This document shows, piece after piece, positions 8,960 through 16,272 of a stretch of 32,356 bases of DNA. The first letter of the stretch is position 1; each line of letters begins with the position of its first letter. Made by a program: the position numbers and the translations under genes. The stretch is taken from positions 1 to 32,356 of the forward strand of contig JAJRYT010000048.1 in NCBI GenBank assembly GCA_024275635.1. Direction: 5' to 3'. The notes beneath the pieces were generated by a model, which worked only from the letters and a program-made list of their open reading frames with translations, was not told where the DNA came from and ran no database searches. Source of the DNA: Chloroflexota bacterium (lineage in GTDB: Bacteria; Chloroflexota; Anaerolineae; Promineifilales; Promineifilaceae).

Positions 8960-9571
8960 ATGATGACGACTGTTTTGACGCGAGAGACGCTCAAAGATGA
9001 CCCGCTGGCCCAGTTTGCGGTCTGGCTGCAAGAGGCGCAGGCAGCGGGACTGCCACACCCCGGCGCAATGAGCCTGGCGACGGCTTCAACTACCGGCGAA
9101 GTCTCTTCGCGCCTGGTGATGCTGCGTTATTTTGACGGGTGCGGGTTTGTCTTTTTCTCCGGTCTCAACACGCTGACGGCGCGGCAAATTGAGCAGAATC
9201 CGCAGGTGTCGCTGCTGTTTCCCTGGCTGGCGTTGGCGCGGCAGGTGAAGGTGATGGGAACGGCCGTTCCCATCACCACGGCCGAATCCCTCCGCTTTTT
9301 CGCTGCGCGCCACAAAGAGAGCCAGATGGGGATCTGGTTGTCTCAATCAGGCGGCGTTGTTTCCTCTCGCACTGTCTTGAAGGCGAGATTGGCCGAAATC
9401 AGACGCAAGTTTCGTAATGGACAGATTCCGATGCCCGATCTGTGGGGCGGCTACCGTGTTGCACCGCACACGATTGAGTTCTGGCAGGGGCGGGAGGATG
9501 GCTTGCATGACCGGTTTGTGTACGCGCGGCAGAATGATAATATGTGGGCTATTTTGCGATTGTCGCCCTGA
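8960..9571 (+). CDS. pdxH: pyridoxamine 5'-phosphate oxidase
   Basis: A 203-residue FMN enzyme that oxidises pyridoxine or pyridoxamine phosphate to pyridoxal phosphate, the last step of PLP synthesis and salvage. Family motifs are complete in order: SSRLVMLR (49-56), GFVFFS (62-67), RQVKVMG (94-100), SQSGGVVSSR (128-137), PMPDLWGGYRVAP (157-169) and IEFWQGR (172-178). One oddity: the usual RLHDR motif reads GLHDR (181-185), so the Arg that contacts PLP in the E. coli enzyme (Arg197 there) is Gly181 here, while the following His (H183) is kept. The start is three bases after the protease stop with no clear ribosome site, so it may be translated by coupling or re-initiation, although the two products have no evident functional link. 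Confidence 0.93.
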   Translation: MMTTVLTRETLKDDPLAQFAVWLQEAQAAGLPHPGAMSLATASTTGEVSSRLVMLRYFDGCGFVFFSGLNTLTARQIEQNPQVSLLFPWLALARQVKVMGTAVPITTAESLRFFAARHKESQMGIWLSQSGGVVSSRTVLKARLAEIRRKFRNGQIPMPDLWGGYRVAPHTIEFWQGREDGLHDRFVYARQNDNMWAILRLSP

Positions 9572-9596
9572 TGTCCTGTCAAGGATGAATTGATGT

Positions 9597-9623
9597 GTAG
9601 GGCGATTTTGCAAATCGCCCTAC
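9597..9623. repeat. GTAGGGCGATTT palindromic repeat
   Basis: Arms 9597-9608 and 9612-9623 pair perfectly around a 3-base loop. A related hairpin occurs at 10721-10756, and a G-richer relative at 10483-10512. It lies 26 bases after the pdxH stop and has no T-run. Confidence 0.8.
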
Positions 9624-9655
9624 AGAACAACCCTCAAATGACGCTTGACACGACA

Positions 9656-9766
9656 CTAGCCGGCTGTCGGAGAAGTCGAGTTCCCCTTTGAAAGGAAAGG
9701 GCGCTGATTTTGCTCTTTCATCTGCGAAATCAGCGCCCCGTTTTTCTTTTTCCGACAGGCTGCTAG
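9656..9766. repeat. nested inverted repeat between pdxH and the SpoU gene
   Basis: Outer arms 9656-9671 and 9751-9766 match at 14 of 16 positions. An inner perfect 12-bp hairpin has arms 9699-9710 and 9727-9738 (GGGCGCTGATTT). The inner hairpin is followed by CGTTTTTCTTTTT, so it may also end transcripts coming from pdxH. The nested layout suggests a small repeat element. Confidence 0.65.
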
Positions 9767-9812
9767 CGAGGTGGGAGTTTGTTTTCTGGTGCGGACGATC
9801 TAAAATTAGCTT

Positions 9813-10340
9813 ATGAAACCATTGATAGGGACAGAACTAAAACGCTTTTTACGGAATTACAAGCGGGAAAACAGGCCGGCACATGATTTGGTCGCCTTGC
9901 TGCAAAGTGTCGAATATCCAGCCAATGTCGGCTCGATTTTTCGCGTGGCTGATGGGGCCGGGGTGAACGAGTTGGTTCTGACGGGGATCACGCCCACGCC
10001 GCCCCACCCCACGATTGACAAAGTCGGCCGTTTTAAGAGCCTCAAGGTTCCCTGGCGCTATGAAAAGAATCCACTCAAAGCGATTGCGGCATTGAAGGCA
10101 GAGGGGTATCACATGGTGGCAGTGGAGATGGCGGACACGGCCGTTCCTTACCACACGTTCACCTACCCCCAAAAAACCTGCCTGATTGTCGGCCATGAAG
10201 ATCATGGGGTGACCAAAGCGACCCTGGCGGCATGTGATACGGCCGTATTCCTGCCGATGTATGGCCGCGGCCGTTCCCTCAACGTCCACGTCGCCCTCAG
10301 CATCATTCTCTATCATATACTGCACGCTGGTAAAACCTAA
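9813..10340 (+). CDS. SpoU/TrmH-family RNA 2'-O-ribose methyltransferase
   Basis: A 175-residue SPOUT-class enzyme that moves a methyl group from S-adenosylmethionine to a ribose 2'-OH in tRNA or rRNA. The three SpoU motifs are present: NVGSIFR (38-44) with the catalytic Arg, LIVGHEDHGV (124-133) with E129, and the trefoil-knot motif LPMYGRGRSLNVHVA (147-161). There is no N-terminal extension or RNA-binding L30e domain, so it is a minimal single-domain form; the target nucleotide cannot be told from sequence. The start is ATG 9813, with no strong ribosome site visible. Neighbours give no functional link. Confidence 0.9.
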   Translation: MKPLIGTELKRFLRNYKRENRPAHDLVALLQSVEYPANVGSIFRVADGAGVNELVLTGITPTPPHPTIDKVGRFKSLKVPWRYEKNPLKAIAALKAEGYHMVAVEMADTAVPYHTFTYPQKTCLIVGHEDHGVTKATLAACDTAVFLPMYGRGRSLNVHVALSIILYHILHAGKT

Positions 10341-10482
10341 ACGAATGCAACATTATCAGAAAAAATGCGTAAACTTATGGGAAGCAGCGGTAGGGCGTGG
10401 TTACGGCCGTACTGCTGCTGTACATTTGTTTGCGGAAATTCTTTAGAGTCTTTGGGATTTCGCGGGGTGATCGGTATACCTG

Positions 10483-10512
10483 GTAGGGGCGGTTCGCGCG
10501 AACCGCCCCTAC
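10483..10512. repeat. perfect 30-base palindrome GTAGGGGCGGTTCGC...
   Basis: The 30 bases equal their own reverse complement, beginning GTAGGGGCGGTTCGC. The shared GTAGGG...CCCTAC ends relate it to the hairpins at 9597-9623 and 10721-10756. Confidence 0.85.
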
Positions 10513-10720
10513 ATTTGGTGTCAACCCCCTGTCCTCCTAAAGAGCCATTCTTTACAAATAGAGCAAATTTTATAAACACGGATAGGATAAAAATTGATAT
10601 AAAAAATCGAGCATCCTGTTCTTCCCTATCGGTATCCCTTGTCGGTTTGAGGCAAAGCTGCGCTGGACAGTTACGATCGTTGCATAATCTGGATACTGGC
10701 GTTTTTCGTATGCCTCAGTA

Positions 10721-10756
10721 TAGGGCGATTTGCCAAAGGTTTGCCAAATCGCCCTA
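10721..10756. repeat. TAGGGCGATTTG palindromic repeat
   Basis: Arms 10721-10732 and 10745-10756 pair perfectly around a 12-base loop. The arm sequence matches that of the 9597-9623 hairpin over TAGGGCGATTT. Confidence 0.8.
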
Positions 10757-10903
10757 CGCACGAGAGAGAATTCTAAAATTCGCCAGACTCCAGTTATAAT
10801 AATAGAAATCGGGTAAAATAAATACAATCGTCGCCCAGCAGTATCCGCCGACTCAAAAATTCAATCATATTGTATACATTGGCGAATGGAAGGGAATGTA
10901 GCT

Positions 10904-12046
10904 ATGAATCACAGTTGGAGTAAAACATCCCGTTACTTTTTATTATCTTTGACCTTAATAAGCGTCATCTGGTTTGTGGCCGCAGCCCGCGACCTCATTG
11001 GCCCCCTCGTTATTTCCGCTTTGCTCGCTTACGTTCTCAATCCGGCCATCGTGCTTTTTACCGAGAAGGCCAAGTTCCCCCGCAAATGGGTTGTTCTGGT
11101 TGTTTACCTCGCTTCACTAGCTATCCTAGTTACTCTGGCCGTTATTTTTGCACCTATCATTCCTGACCAAATTACCAATCTGGTGCAAGAGCTGCAACGA
11201 ATCATTATCCAGCTCGAAGAACCATTGGCGCAGCCGGTCCAATTTCTCGGTTTTCAAATTTCTCTCGACAGCCTGCTGGCCGATCCGGCCGTTTTATCGG
11301 CAGATTTTGTACGCCCAGATGTCATCCTGGGAGTGGTGCAAACCGCCAGCGAAAACCTGGCCTGGATACTTGTCATCCTAGTAACAACCTACTTCATCCT
11401 GCAAGATTGGCCGTTATTGCGGGAATGGCTGCTCGACCTTTCCCCCGCTTTTTGCGCCGATGATATTCGCCGGTTATATGGCGAGGTGAGTAATGTGTGG
11501 CAAAAATACCTCCTGGGCCAACTACGGTTGATGATTATTGTTGGTGTTGTAACCGGGCTGGGTGCGGCGGCCGTCGGGCTGCCGGGCGCGGCGGCGTTTG
11601 GCTTACTGGCCGGCCTTCTTGATGTCATTTTGACGGTTGGCCCAACGGTAGCCATGGGTATTGCCGCCCTGGTTGCCTTTTTTGCCGGGTCTTTATTTTT
11701 ACCTATTTCCAACGGCTGGTTTACGCTTGTTGTGATCGCTTTGTTCCTCTTGATCAAGCTCATGGAAGATGTCTGGCTCCGCCCGCGTGTCATGGGCAGC
11801 ACCCTGAAAATGCATCCGGCTGTTGTGTTTATTGCCATCATGGGGTCGTTAGCGCTGGCCGGCATTCTGGTTGCCCTGATCATCATTCCGGTTGTGGGCT
11901 CCGTTTCCATCATTGGGCGGTATGTCTACTGCCGCATTCTGGAAATTGATCCCTGGCTTGAGGAACCGGCAAACGCGCTGGGAGAAGAAAAAACAGCGGC
12001 GGATGCAACATCCGCCGCTGTTTATGGATTGGAATCTAGCGATTGA
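10904..12046 (+). CDS. AI-2E family (PerM/YhhQ-type DUF20) membrane permease
   Basis: Start chosen at ATG 10904, which follows AGGGA at 10891-10895; an in-frame ATG at 10886 lacks a site. The 380-residue protein has two N-terminal helices, an extracytoplasmic stretch (about 85-150), then five or six helices including the conserved Gly-rich segment TGLGAAAVGLPGAAAFGLLAGLLD (about 208-231) and a GP..A segment near 240. This is the AI-2E family fold (once DUF20). Members include the AI-2 exporter TqsA and Na+/H+ or other antiporters, so the substrate is unknown. The last 18 codons overlap a perfect hairpin (11991-12023) that serves as terminator for the convergent map gene, so the C-terminal tail EKTAADATSAAV is partly dictated by that structure. 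Confidence 0.88.
   Translation: MNHSWSKTSRYFLLSLTLISVIWFVAAARDLIGPLVISALLAYVLNPAIVLFTEKAKFPRKWVVLVVYLASLAILVTLAVIFAPIIPDQITNLVQELQRIIIQLEEPLAQPVQFLGFQISLDSLLADPAVLSADFVRPDVILGVVQTASENLAWILVILVTTYFILQDWPLLREWLLDLSPAFCADDIRRLYGEVSNVWQKYLLGQLRLMIIVGVVTGLGAAAVGLPGAAAFGLLAGLLDVILTVGPTVAMGIAALVAFFAGSLFLPISNGWFTLVVIALFLLIKLMEDVWLRPRVMGSTLKMHPAVVFIAIMGSLALAGILVALIIIPVVGSVSIIGRYVYCRILEIDPWLEEPANALGEEKTAADATSAAVYGLESSD
11985..12023 (-). terminator. terminator of map, inside the end of the AI-2E permease gene
   Basis: Perfect 15-bp arms 11991-12005 and 12009-12023 enclose a 3-base loop. Read on the - strand the hairpin is followed by TTTTTTCTTCT. It lies about 40 bases after the map stop. On the + strand only TTTA follows, and there it lies within coding sequence. 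Confidence 0.85.
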
Positions 12047-12060
12047 CGGCGCGCTTTTCT

Positions 12061-12825
12061 TTACAGCGTTGACAAAATTTCTGGTCCGTGGGGGGTAATG
12101 GCAATCGTATGCTCGTATTGCGCTGAAAGTTTGCCATCCTTTGTGATGACTGTCCAACCGTCTTCAAGTAACAGCCATTGATGGGCGCCGGCGTTAATCA
12201 TCGGTTCAATGGTAAAAACCATGCCGGGACGCAGCTTCGGCCCCCTTCCTGGCTGACGGATGTGGGAAACGGAGGGGGATTCGTGCAGGGTTCGGCCGAT
12301 ACCATGTCCGCCCCATTCATGTACCACAGTTACCCCTTGTGCATCAGCATACCCTTGAATGGCGGCGCCGATGTCGTTGAGGTAGCCGCCTGGCTGCGCC
12401 GCTTCAATGCCTATCCGCAAACATTCGCGGGCAATTGTTAATAGATGTTCTGTACTGGCTGAAATTTTCCCCACCGGGAAGGTGACGCAGGCGTCGCCGC
12501 ACCATCCTTTGTATTTCAGACCAATATCAATGCCGATGATGTCACCTTCCTTGAGGATACGGCCGTCAGGCAGCCCATGACAAATCTCATGGTTCACAGA
12601 AGCGCAAATCGTGCCGGGGAATGGTGGATGTTCGGCCGAACTGCCCTGATACCCTTTGTATAATGTTTCGGCGCCTTGTTTGAGGATGTAATTTTCAACT
12701 ATTTGGTCCAATTCGTGCAGGCTGACGCCTGGCTTGACATTTTCCCCCAGCAGCGCAAAGCTTTCGGCGACCAGCCGCCCGGCGTCACGCATACGGGAAA
12801 TGGCTCTGGCATTTTTTAATCTCAT
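12061..12825 (-). CDS. map: type I methionine aminopeptidase
   Basis: A 254-residue cytosolic metalloenzyme removing the N-terminal Met from new proteins. All five metal ligands are in place: D100 (GIDIG), D111 (CGDACV), H174 (GGHGIG), E207 (FTIEPM) and E238 (YEHTIA); the substrate-contacting His is H83 in ICHG. Length and the absence of an N-terminal zinc-finger extension are standard for the bacterial type I form. The start is ATG 12825, with AGGAGA 12 bases upstream on the - strand. It is a single gene here, not linked to secY/adk/infA as in many bacteria. Transcription ends at the hairpin inside the convergent AI-2E gene. Confidence 0.97.
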   Translation of the reverse strand: MRLKNARAISRMRDAGRLVAESFALLGENVKPGVSLHELDQIVENYILKQGAETLYKGYQGSSAEHPPFPGTICASVNHEICHGLPDGRILKEGDIIGIDIGLKYKGWCGDACVTFPVGKISASTEHLLTIARECLRIGIEAAQPGGYLNDIGAAIQGYADAQGVTVVHEWGGHGIGRTLHESPSVSHIRQPGRGPKLRPGMVFTIEPMINAGAHQWLLLEDGWTVITKDGKLSAQYEHTIAITPHGPEILSTL

Positions 12826-12934
12826 GTAATGAATTATCTCCTGTTCAACTGCGGGGATTGGGAGATCGGGAGATAGGTTGTTTCGTGTTCTCGAATCTTC
12901 AAATACTCGCTTTTTTGTTGCGGCTCAGTATAGC

Positions 12935-12965
12935 AAAAAAAAGCCCATCGCACGAGGCGATGGGC
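12935..12965 (-). terminator. terminator of the four-helix membrane protein gene
   Basis: Perfect 9-bp arms 12943-12951 and 12957-12965 around a 5-base loop; on the - strand followed by eight T. It lies 26 bases after the stop of the gene at 12991. Confidence 0.9.
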
Positions 12966-12990
12966 CAGAAAACTGCGCGGCGAGTAGCGG

Positions 12991-13425
12991 CTACCGCGTC
13001 CGGCGCAAACCGACGTACTGCCAGATGGCAAATCCTCCGACGACCTCGGCCAGCAGGGCGATGGCCCAGATGCCGGCCGTAGTCAGCGGCAGCCAGCCGG
13101 CCAGCAGCAGGGTGTAACTGCTGATAACCCAGGCGATGTCCAGGTAAACGGCCGTCCACCCCAACCTCCGGTCAATCTCAGGCTGGGAAGCCACCCAAAA
13201 TAGGTCGATGCCGTAAAGCATCAGCACAATGCCCAGACCAGTGAGAACGGCCGTTCCCTCAATCCCCATAAAAGATGCAATCGGTTTCGCGCCCAGGGCC
13301 AGGACAAGTCCACTCAACTCTGAAAAAACGCCGTTGCCCCGCAGCGCCCGGCGCAGAATCAGATAACGATCTTGCCCCTGTTCATTTACCTGCTCGTTAA
13401 GATGTTGCATTATTTGTGAATTCAT
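12991..13425 (-). CDS. small membrane protein with four predicted helices, unknown function
   Basis: A 144-residue protein not assigned to a named family. A charged N-terminal stretch of about 30 residues (QGQDRYLILRRALRGNG) is followed by four hydrophobic helices at about 36-54, 58-78, 89-110 and 114-136, and a basic C-terminus (LRRTR), giving an inner-membrane protein with both ends probably cytoplasmic. The start ATG 13425 has GGAGGT ten bases upstream on the - strand, and a terminator follows at 12935-12965, so it is a self-contained single-gene unit. Both signals support it being a real expressed gene. The even helix pattern recalls small DoxX- or SPW-like membrane proteins, but no diagnostic motif was seen. 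Confidence 0.8.
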   Translation of the reverse strand: MNSQIMQHLNEQVNEQGQDRYLILRRALRGNGVFSELSGLVLALGAKPIASFMGIEGTAVLTGLGIVLMLYGIDLFWVASQPEIDRRLGWTAVYLDIAWVISSYTLLLAGWLPLTTAGIWAIALLAEVVGGFAIWQYVGLRRTR

Positions 13426-13572
13426 GCGATTTATACCTCCGGTTGAATTTGTTAGAGGCAGAATACGCCAGCAATCAGTGCCAGGTCTATGAAAAACAGT
13501 GCCAAATAGCGCCAGATCGGGAAGAGAAGCAGAAATCAGAAGGAGACTGCTTATAGAGAGATAAAACTCGCT

Positions 13573-13601
13573 ATCGGTTCGATCTTGGAGATTGAACCGA
13601 T
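13573..13601 (-). repeat. 13-bp hairpin in the 13426-13988 spacer
   Basis: Arms 13573-13585 and 13589-13601 pair with one G-U wobble around a 3-base loop. It is adjacent to the stronger hairpin at 13624-13662. Role unknown; it may belong to the leader region of the membrane protein gene. Confidence 0.6.
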
Positions 13602-13617
13602 CTAAGAACTGTTTCCA

Positions 13618-13662
13618 GAAAACAAAAGCGAGAGATTGGGATTAATCCAATCTCTCGCTTTT
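13618..13662 (-). terminator. strong hairpin with U-rich flank, probable terminator
   Basis: Perfect 16-bp arms 13624-13639 and 13647-13662 around a 7-base loop. The - strand continues TTTTGTTTT, the + strand TTTTCTAAA, so it could act in both directions but fits the - strand better. It would stop read-through from the RNA candidate or from the epimerase operon. Confidence 0.75.
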
Positions 13663-13765
13663 CTAAACTAAAGTAATCTTGCACTCAATAGTAGTTCGGA
13701 AATAGGCCACCTCCTGGTCAGGTGAAACGCCTTAAATCGTTTCCTCTGGAGCAACGCTACATCCT

Positions 13766-13924
13766 AAAAAATAAAAGCTATCGTAAAAGAGGCGTCTGCG
13801 TGAGTAAATGAATGACTATTCTTTGACAACTGGGGTAGCCCCTTGAGATTACCTGCCAAGCTTATCATATTTACTCCAATCGTTTGGCTCACGAGGCCCA
13901 CCATTGAAATACGGTAGCTTTATA
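13766..13924 (-). ncRNA. candidate structured small RNA, 6S-like rod
   Basis: On the - strand, a closing stem pairs 13910-13921 (AAAGCTACCGTA) with 13774-13785 (TACGATAGCTTT) at 11 of 12 positions. The closing stem runs straight into TTTTATTTTTT (13776-13766), a U-tract end. Inside it, successive helices continue the rod: GGGC with GCCT, GTGAG (13888-13892) with CTCAC, TAAATATGA with TCATTCATTTA (2-base bulge), CTTGGCA with TGTCAAAG, and an apical GGGG-CTA-CCCC (13832-13842). One side carries a small CCAA/TTGG hairpin (13876-13887). The promoter at 13931-13939 predicts a start near 13924, three bases before the closing stem. A 160-nt rod with interruptions and a U-tract resembles 6S RNA, which sequesters RNA polymerase, but no primary-sequence signature was confirmed. 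It could be another RNA class. Confidence 0.55.
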
Positions 13925-13930
13925 GACCCC

Positions 13931-13939
13931 ATCATAGCA
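13931..13939 (-). promoter_or_regulatory. extended -10 promoter of the RNA candidate
   Basis: On the - strand TGCTATGAT is an extended -10. A poor -35 (TTCCAA) lies 17 bases upstream. The predicted start near 13924 coincides with the 5' edge of the RNA's closing stem. Confidence 0.55.
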
Positions 13940-13988
13940 AAATTTGGCGCCGATTGGAAGGTGACAAATGTCATGATTGGGTAACTGT

Positions 13989-14522
13989 TCATTCGTCCCC
14001 GTTACGGCCGTAACGTAGCCCCGAAAAGAACGCCCGCACCCCGGTCGCATAAATCCGCCGTCCCTCAGTTAACCGCTGACGCATCGCAATCAGGCGTTCC
14101 CGGCGGCGGGCCGGTTCGCCAGTCGTTAATTCATACAATTCAACCAGAACGCCGCCGGTTCCTTTGGGGTGAATGAAAGCGATTTTCTTACCGCCGGTGC
14201 CAATCGTCGGCTCCTCATTAATCAGCAAAATATTATGCGCCTTCAAGCGGGCCAGCATCGCCTCAATATCATCCACTTCAAAGCAGATGTGATGCATGCC
14301 TGGGCCACGTTTTTCCAGATAACGAGCAACGCCGCTGGTTTCGTCCACCGGACGCAGTAACTCAATATCACTCTCTCCAGCGGGGAGAAAGGCGACATCT
14401 ACGCCCTGGTCTTCAACATATTCAACGTGACTAAGCTCCAGGCCCAGCGCTTCTACCCAGAAGCCCATGGCTTTATCCAATTTGGGAACAACGACAGCGA
14501 TATGGGAAATTTTTTTTATCAT
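13989..14522 (-). CDS. mce: methylmalonyl-CoA epimerase (VOC superfamily)
   Basis: Start chosen at ATG 14522 (MIKKISHIAV), which follows AGGA on the - strand; an upstream in-frame ATG at 14549 has no site. The 177-residue product converts (S)- to (R)-methylmalonyl-CoA, the form used by the mutase encoded just upstream on the same strand. The VOC fold pattern is clear: HIAVVVPKLDKAMGFW (7-22), DQGVDVAFLP, DIELLRP, GPGMHHICFEVDDI with the metal His, TGGKKIAFIHP, and GGVLVELYE with the metal Glu. Typical epimerases are about 135 residues; this one has a basic C-terminal tail of about 40 residues (from TTGEPARRRER on) of unknown use. Context with the mutase makes the assignment secure. Confidence 0.93.
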   Translation of the reverse strand: MIKKISHIAVVVPKLDKAMGFWVEALGLELSHVEYVEDQGVDVAFLPAGESDIELLRPVDETSGVARYLEKRGPGMHHICFEVDDIEAMLARLKAHNILLINEEPTIGTGGKKIAFIHPKGTGGVLVELYELTTGEPARRRERLIAMRQRLTEGRRIYATGVRAFFSGLRYGRNGDE

Positions 14523-14609
14523 CCGGTTCCTAAAAGCTTCATACGTCATGCGCGTTATGCGTCATAAGCTGGGTACGCATGACGTTCATGACATATGACA
14601 TCATTACAT

Positions 14610-16268
14610 TTACATTTCAAAACTTGGTTTATATTCGCCCCAGGCGTCGCGCAAGGTGTGGCAAATTTCGCCCAGGGTGACATCGTCTTCGACACAGGTG
14701 ATGAAGATGGGCATCATGTTATCGTTGGCTTGGGCGGCCGCGGCCAACTGCCCGCGCAGTTCCGTCACGCGCTCATTGTCCCGGTGAGCGCGCAAATCGG
14801 CCAAACGGCGGCGCTGCGCTGCTTCAATTTCCGGGTCCAATTTCAGCATGTCAATCCCCAGTTCCTCATCCTGCACAAACTGGTTAACGCCAACCACGAT
14901 TTCCCGTTTTTCATCCAAATCCTTCTGGAACTGGTAGGCTGCTTCCTGGATTTCCTGCTGTACGTAGCCCGTTTCGATGGCCGCCAACATGCCGCCCATC
15001 TCGCTGATAGCGTCCAGGTACTGCGTCGCCCGCTCTTCCAGCTCATCGGTCAACTGTTCAATGTAATAAGAACCAGCCAGCGGGTCAATCGTATCGCCGA
15101 CGCCGCTTTCGTAGGCGATGATTTGTTGGGTACGGAGAGCAATTTGGACCGCTTTCTGTGTGGGTAAGGCTAACGCCTCATCGCGGCTGTTGGTGTGCAA
15201 ACTTTGGGTGCCGCCCATCACGGCCGCTAACGCTTGCAGCGCCACGCGCACCACATTATTTTCCGGCTGTTGGGCGGTGAGCGTACTGCCGGCGGTTTGG
15301 GTGTGGAAGCGCAGCCGCCAGCTTTTGGGGTCTTTGGCGCCGAACCAGTAGCGCATGATTTTGGCCCACAGTCGGCGGGCGGCGCGGAATTTGGCAATCT
15401 CCTCTAAAAAATTATTGTGGGCGTTGAAGAAGAAGGAGATATGCTGGGCAAATTTATCCACATCCAGCCCAGCGTCAATCGCCGCCTGAACGTAGGCAAT
15501 GCCGTTGGCAAGGGTGAAAGCGATTTCCTGAACGGCCGTACTGCCTGCCTCCCGAATGTGGTATCCCGACACCGAGATCGTGTTCCAATGCGGCGCTTCC
15601 CGGCCGCAAAAATCAAACACATCTGTGATGAGCCGCATTGAGGGCCGGGGTGGGAAAATATAGGTTCCGCGGGCAATGTACTCCTTGAGAATGTCGTTTT
15701 GAATCGTGCCGCGCAGTTTATTTGTGGGGACGCCCTGCCGCTTGGCGACGGCGATGACCATCGCCAGCAAAATGGCTGCCGGGGCGTTGATGGTCATACT
15801 GATGCTCACCTTGCCCAGCGGGATGCCATCCAGCAAAACGGCCATATCCTCCAGGCTGGGGATGCTGACGCCAACTCTGCCCACTTCGCCCAGCGCCATC
15901 GGATCGTCAGAATCGTAGCCAATTTGCGTGGGCAGGTCGAAGGCGACGGACAGCCCGGTTTGGCCCTGCGCCAGTAAGAATTTGTAGCGCTCGTTGGATT
16001 CTTTGGCTGTGCCGAATCCGGCATACTGGCGCATTGTCCAGAAACGGCCGCGATACATGGTGGGCTGCACGCCGCGCGTGAAGGGGAATTGGCCGGGAAA
16101 ACCAAGCTGCTCATCGTAATCGGGGTCGGGATGGGGGGGAACGTACAACCGCTCGACGGGGATGCCAGAACGGGTTTCAAATGGGTCGCGCCGCTCAGGG
16201 AAACGGGCGATGAGTGGTTTGACGACTTTCTTTTCCCATTCTTCTTTTGCATTTTGGCGTCGGTTCAT
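14610..16268 (-). CDS. methylmalonyl-CoA mutase, large catalytic chain without B12 domain
   Basis: Start taken at ATG 16268 ([11 protein letters not shown]), preceded by AGGGA that overlaps the end of the upstream gene; the longer open frame to 16352 is not needed. At 552 residues it is the catalytic (beta/alpha)8 barrel only; the cobalamin-binding domain is a separate protein in this subfamily and is not in the window. Active-site residues fit methylmalonyl-CoA rather than isobutyryl-CoA: Y72 in PTMYRGR (Tyr89 of the Propionibacterium enzyme), R200 in IARGTY (Arg207) and H237 in SGYHIRE (His244). It interconverts (R)-methylmalonyl-CoA and succinyl-CoA by a radical rearrangement. It lies between the M50-type peptidase (4 bases upstream) and the epimerase (about 90 bases downstream), an apparent operon. 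Confidence 0.95.
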   Translation of the reverse strand: MNRRQNAKEEWEKKVVKPLIARFPERRDPFETRSGIPVERLYVPPHPDPDYDEQLGFPGQFPFTRGVQPTMYRGRFWTMRQYAGFGTAKESNERYKFLLAQGQTGLSVAFDLPTQIGYDSDDPMALGEVGRVGVSIPSLEDMAVLLDGIPLGKVSISMTINAPAAILLAMVIAVAKRQGVPTNKLRGTIQNDILKEYIARGTYIFPPRPSMRLITDVFDFCGREAPHWNTISVSGYHIREAGSTAVQEIAFTLANGIAYVQAAIDAGLDVDKFAQHISFFFNAHNNFLEEIAKFRAARRLWAKIMRYWFGAKDPKSWRLRFHTQTAGSTLTAQQPENNVVRVALQALAAVMGGTQSLHTNSRDEALALPTQKAVQIALRTQQIIAYESGVGDTIDPLAGSYYIEQLTDELEERATQYLDAISEMGGMLAAIETGYVQQEIQEAAYQFQKDLDEKREIVVGVNQFVQDEELGIDMLKLDPEIEAAQRRRLADLRAHRDNERVTELRGQLAAAAQANDNMMPIFITCVEDDVTLGEICHTLRDAWGEYKPSFEM

Positions 16269-16272
16269 GATG

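Larger units (their letters stand above)
10341..10903. other. 563-base spacer with palindromic repeats, no gene
   Basis: Weak open frames here carry no recognisable protein and span palindromes. The spacer holds one ACGGCCGT site (10403-10410), a near-inverted repeat around 10385-10420, the perfect 30-base palindrome at 10483-10512, and the hairpin at 10721-10756. A promoter for the next gene may lie near TATACA at 10873-10878, but the -35 box is unclear. Confidence 0.7.
13426..13988. other. 563-base spacer holding a candidate structured RNA and hairpins, no protein gene
   Basis: No plausible protein frame lies here. Listed separately are a rod-shaped RNA candidate (13766-13924), its promoter (13931-13939), and two strong hairpins (13573-13601 and 13624-13662). 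Between 13680 and 13765 the - strand can form two further small hairpins: GAAACG/CGTTTC and CACCT/AGGTG. The remainder (13426-13570) is the leader of the membrane-protein gene and shows nothing clear. Confidence 0.65.

Noticed and set aside
10365..10799. Open frame of 144 codons between the SpoU and AI-2E genes
   Set aside because: It crosses palindromic repeats, has no family signature, and its composition follows the repeats.
10904..12046. Calling the AI-2E family protein a quorum-signal exporter
   Set aside because: The family has several transport functions, and no luxS or Lsr genes are in the window.
13573..13601. T-loop-like GGTTCAATC on the - strand, considered as part of a tRNA or tmRNA
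   Set aside because: No acceptor stem, anticodon arm or CCA end could be placed around it; it is a simple hairpin.
14530..14606. ATGACG/CGTCAT-type short words clustered between mutase and epimerase genes
   Set aside because: The words are degenerate and irregularly spaced; possibly another decayed short-unit repeat, but not enough to call a feature.
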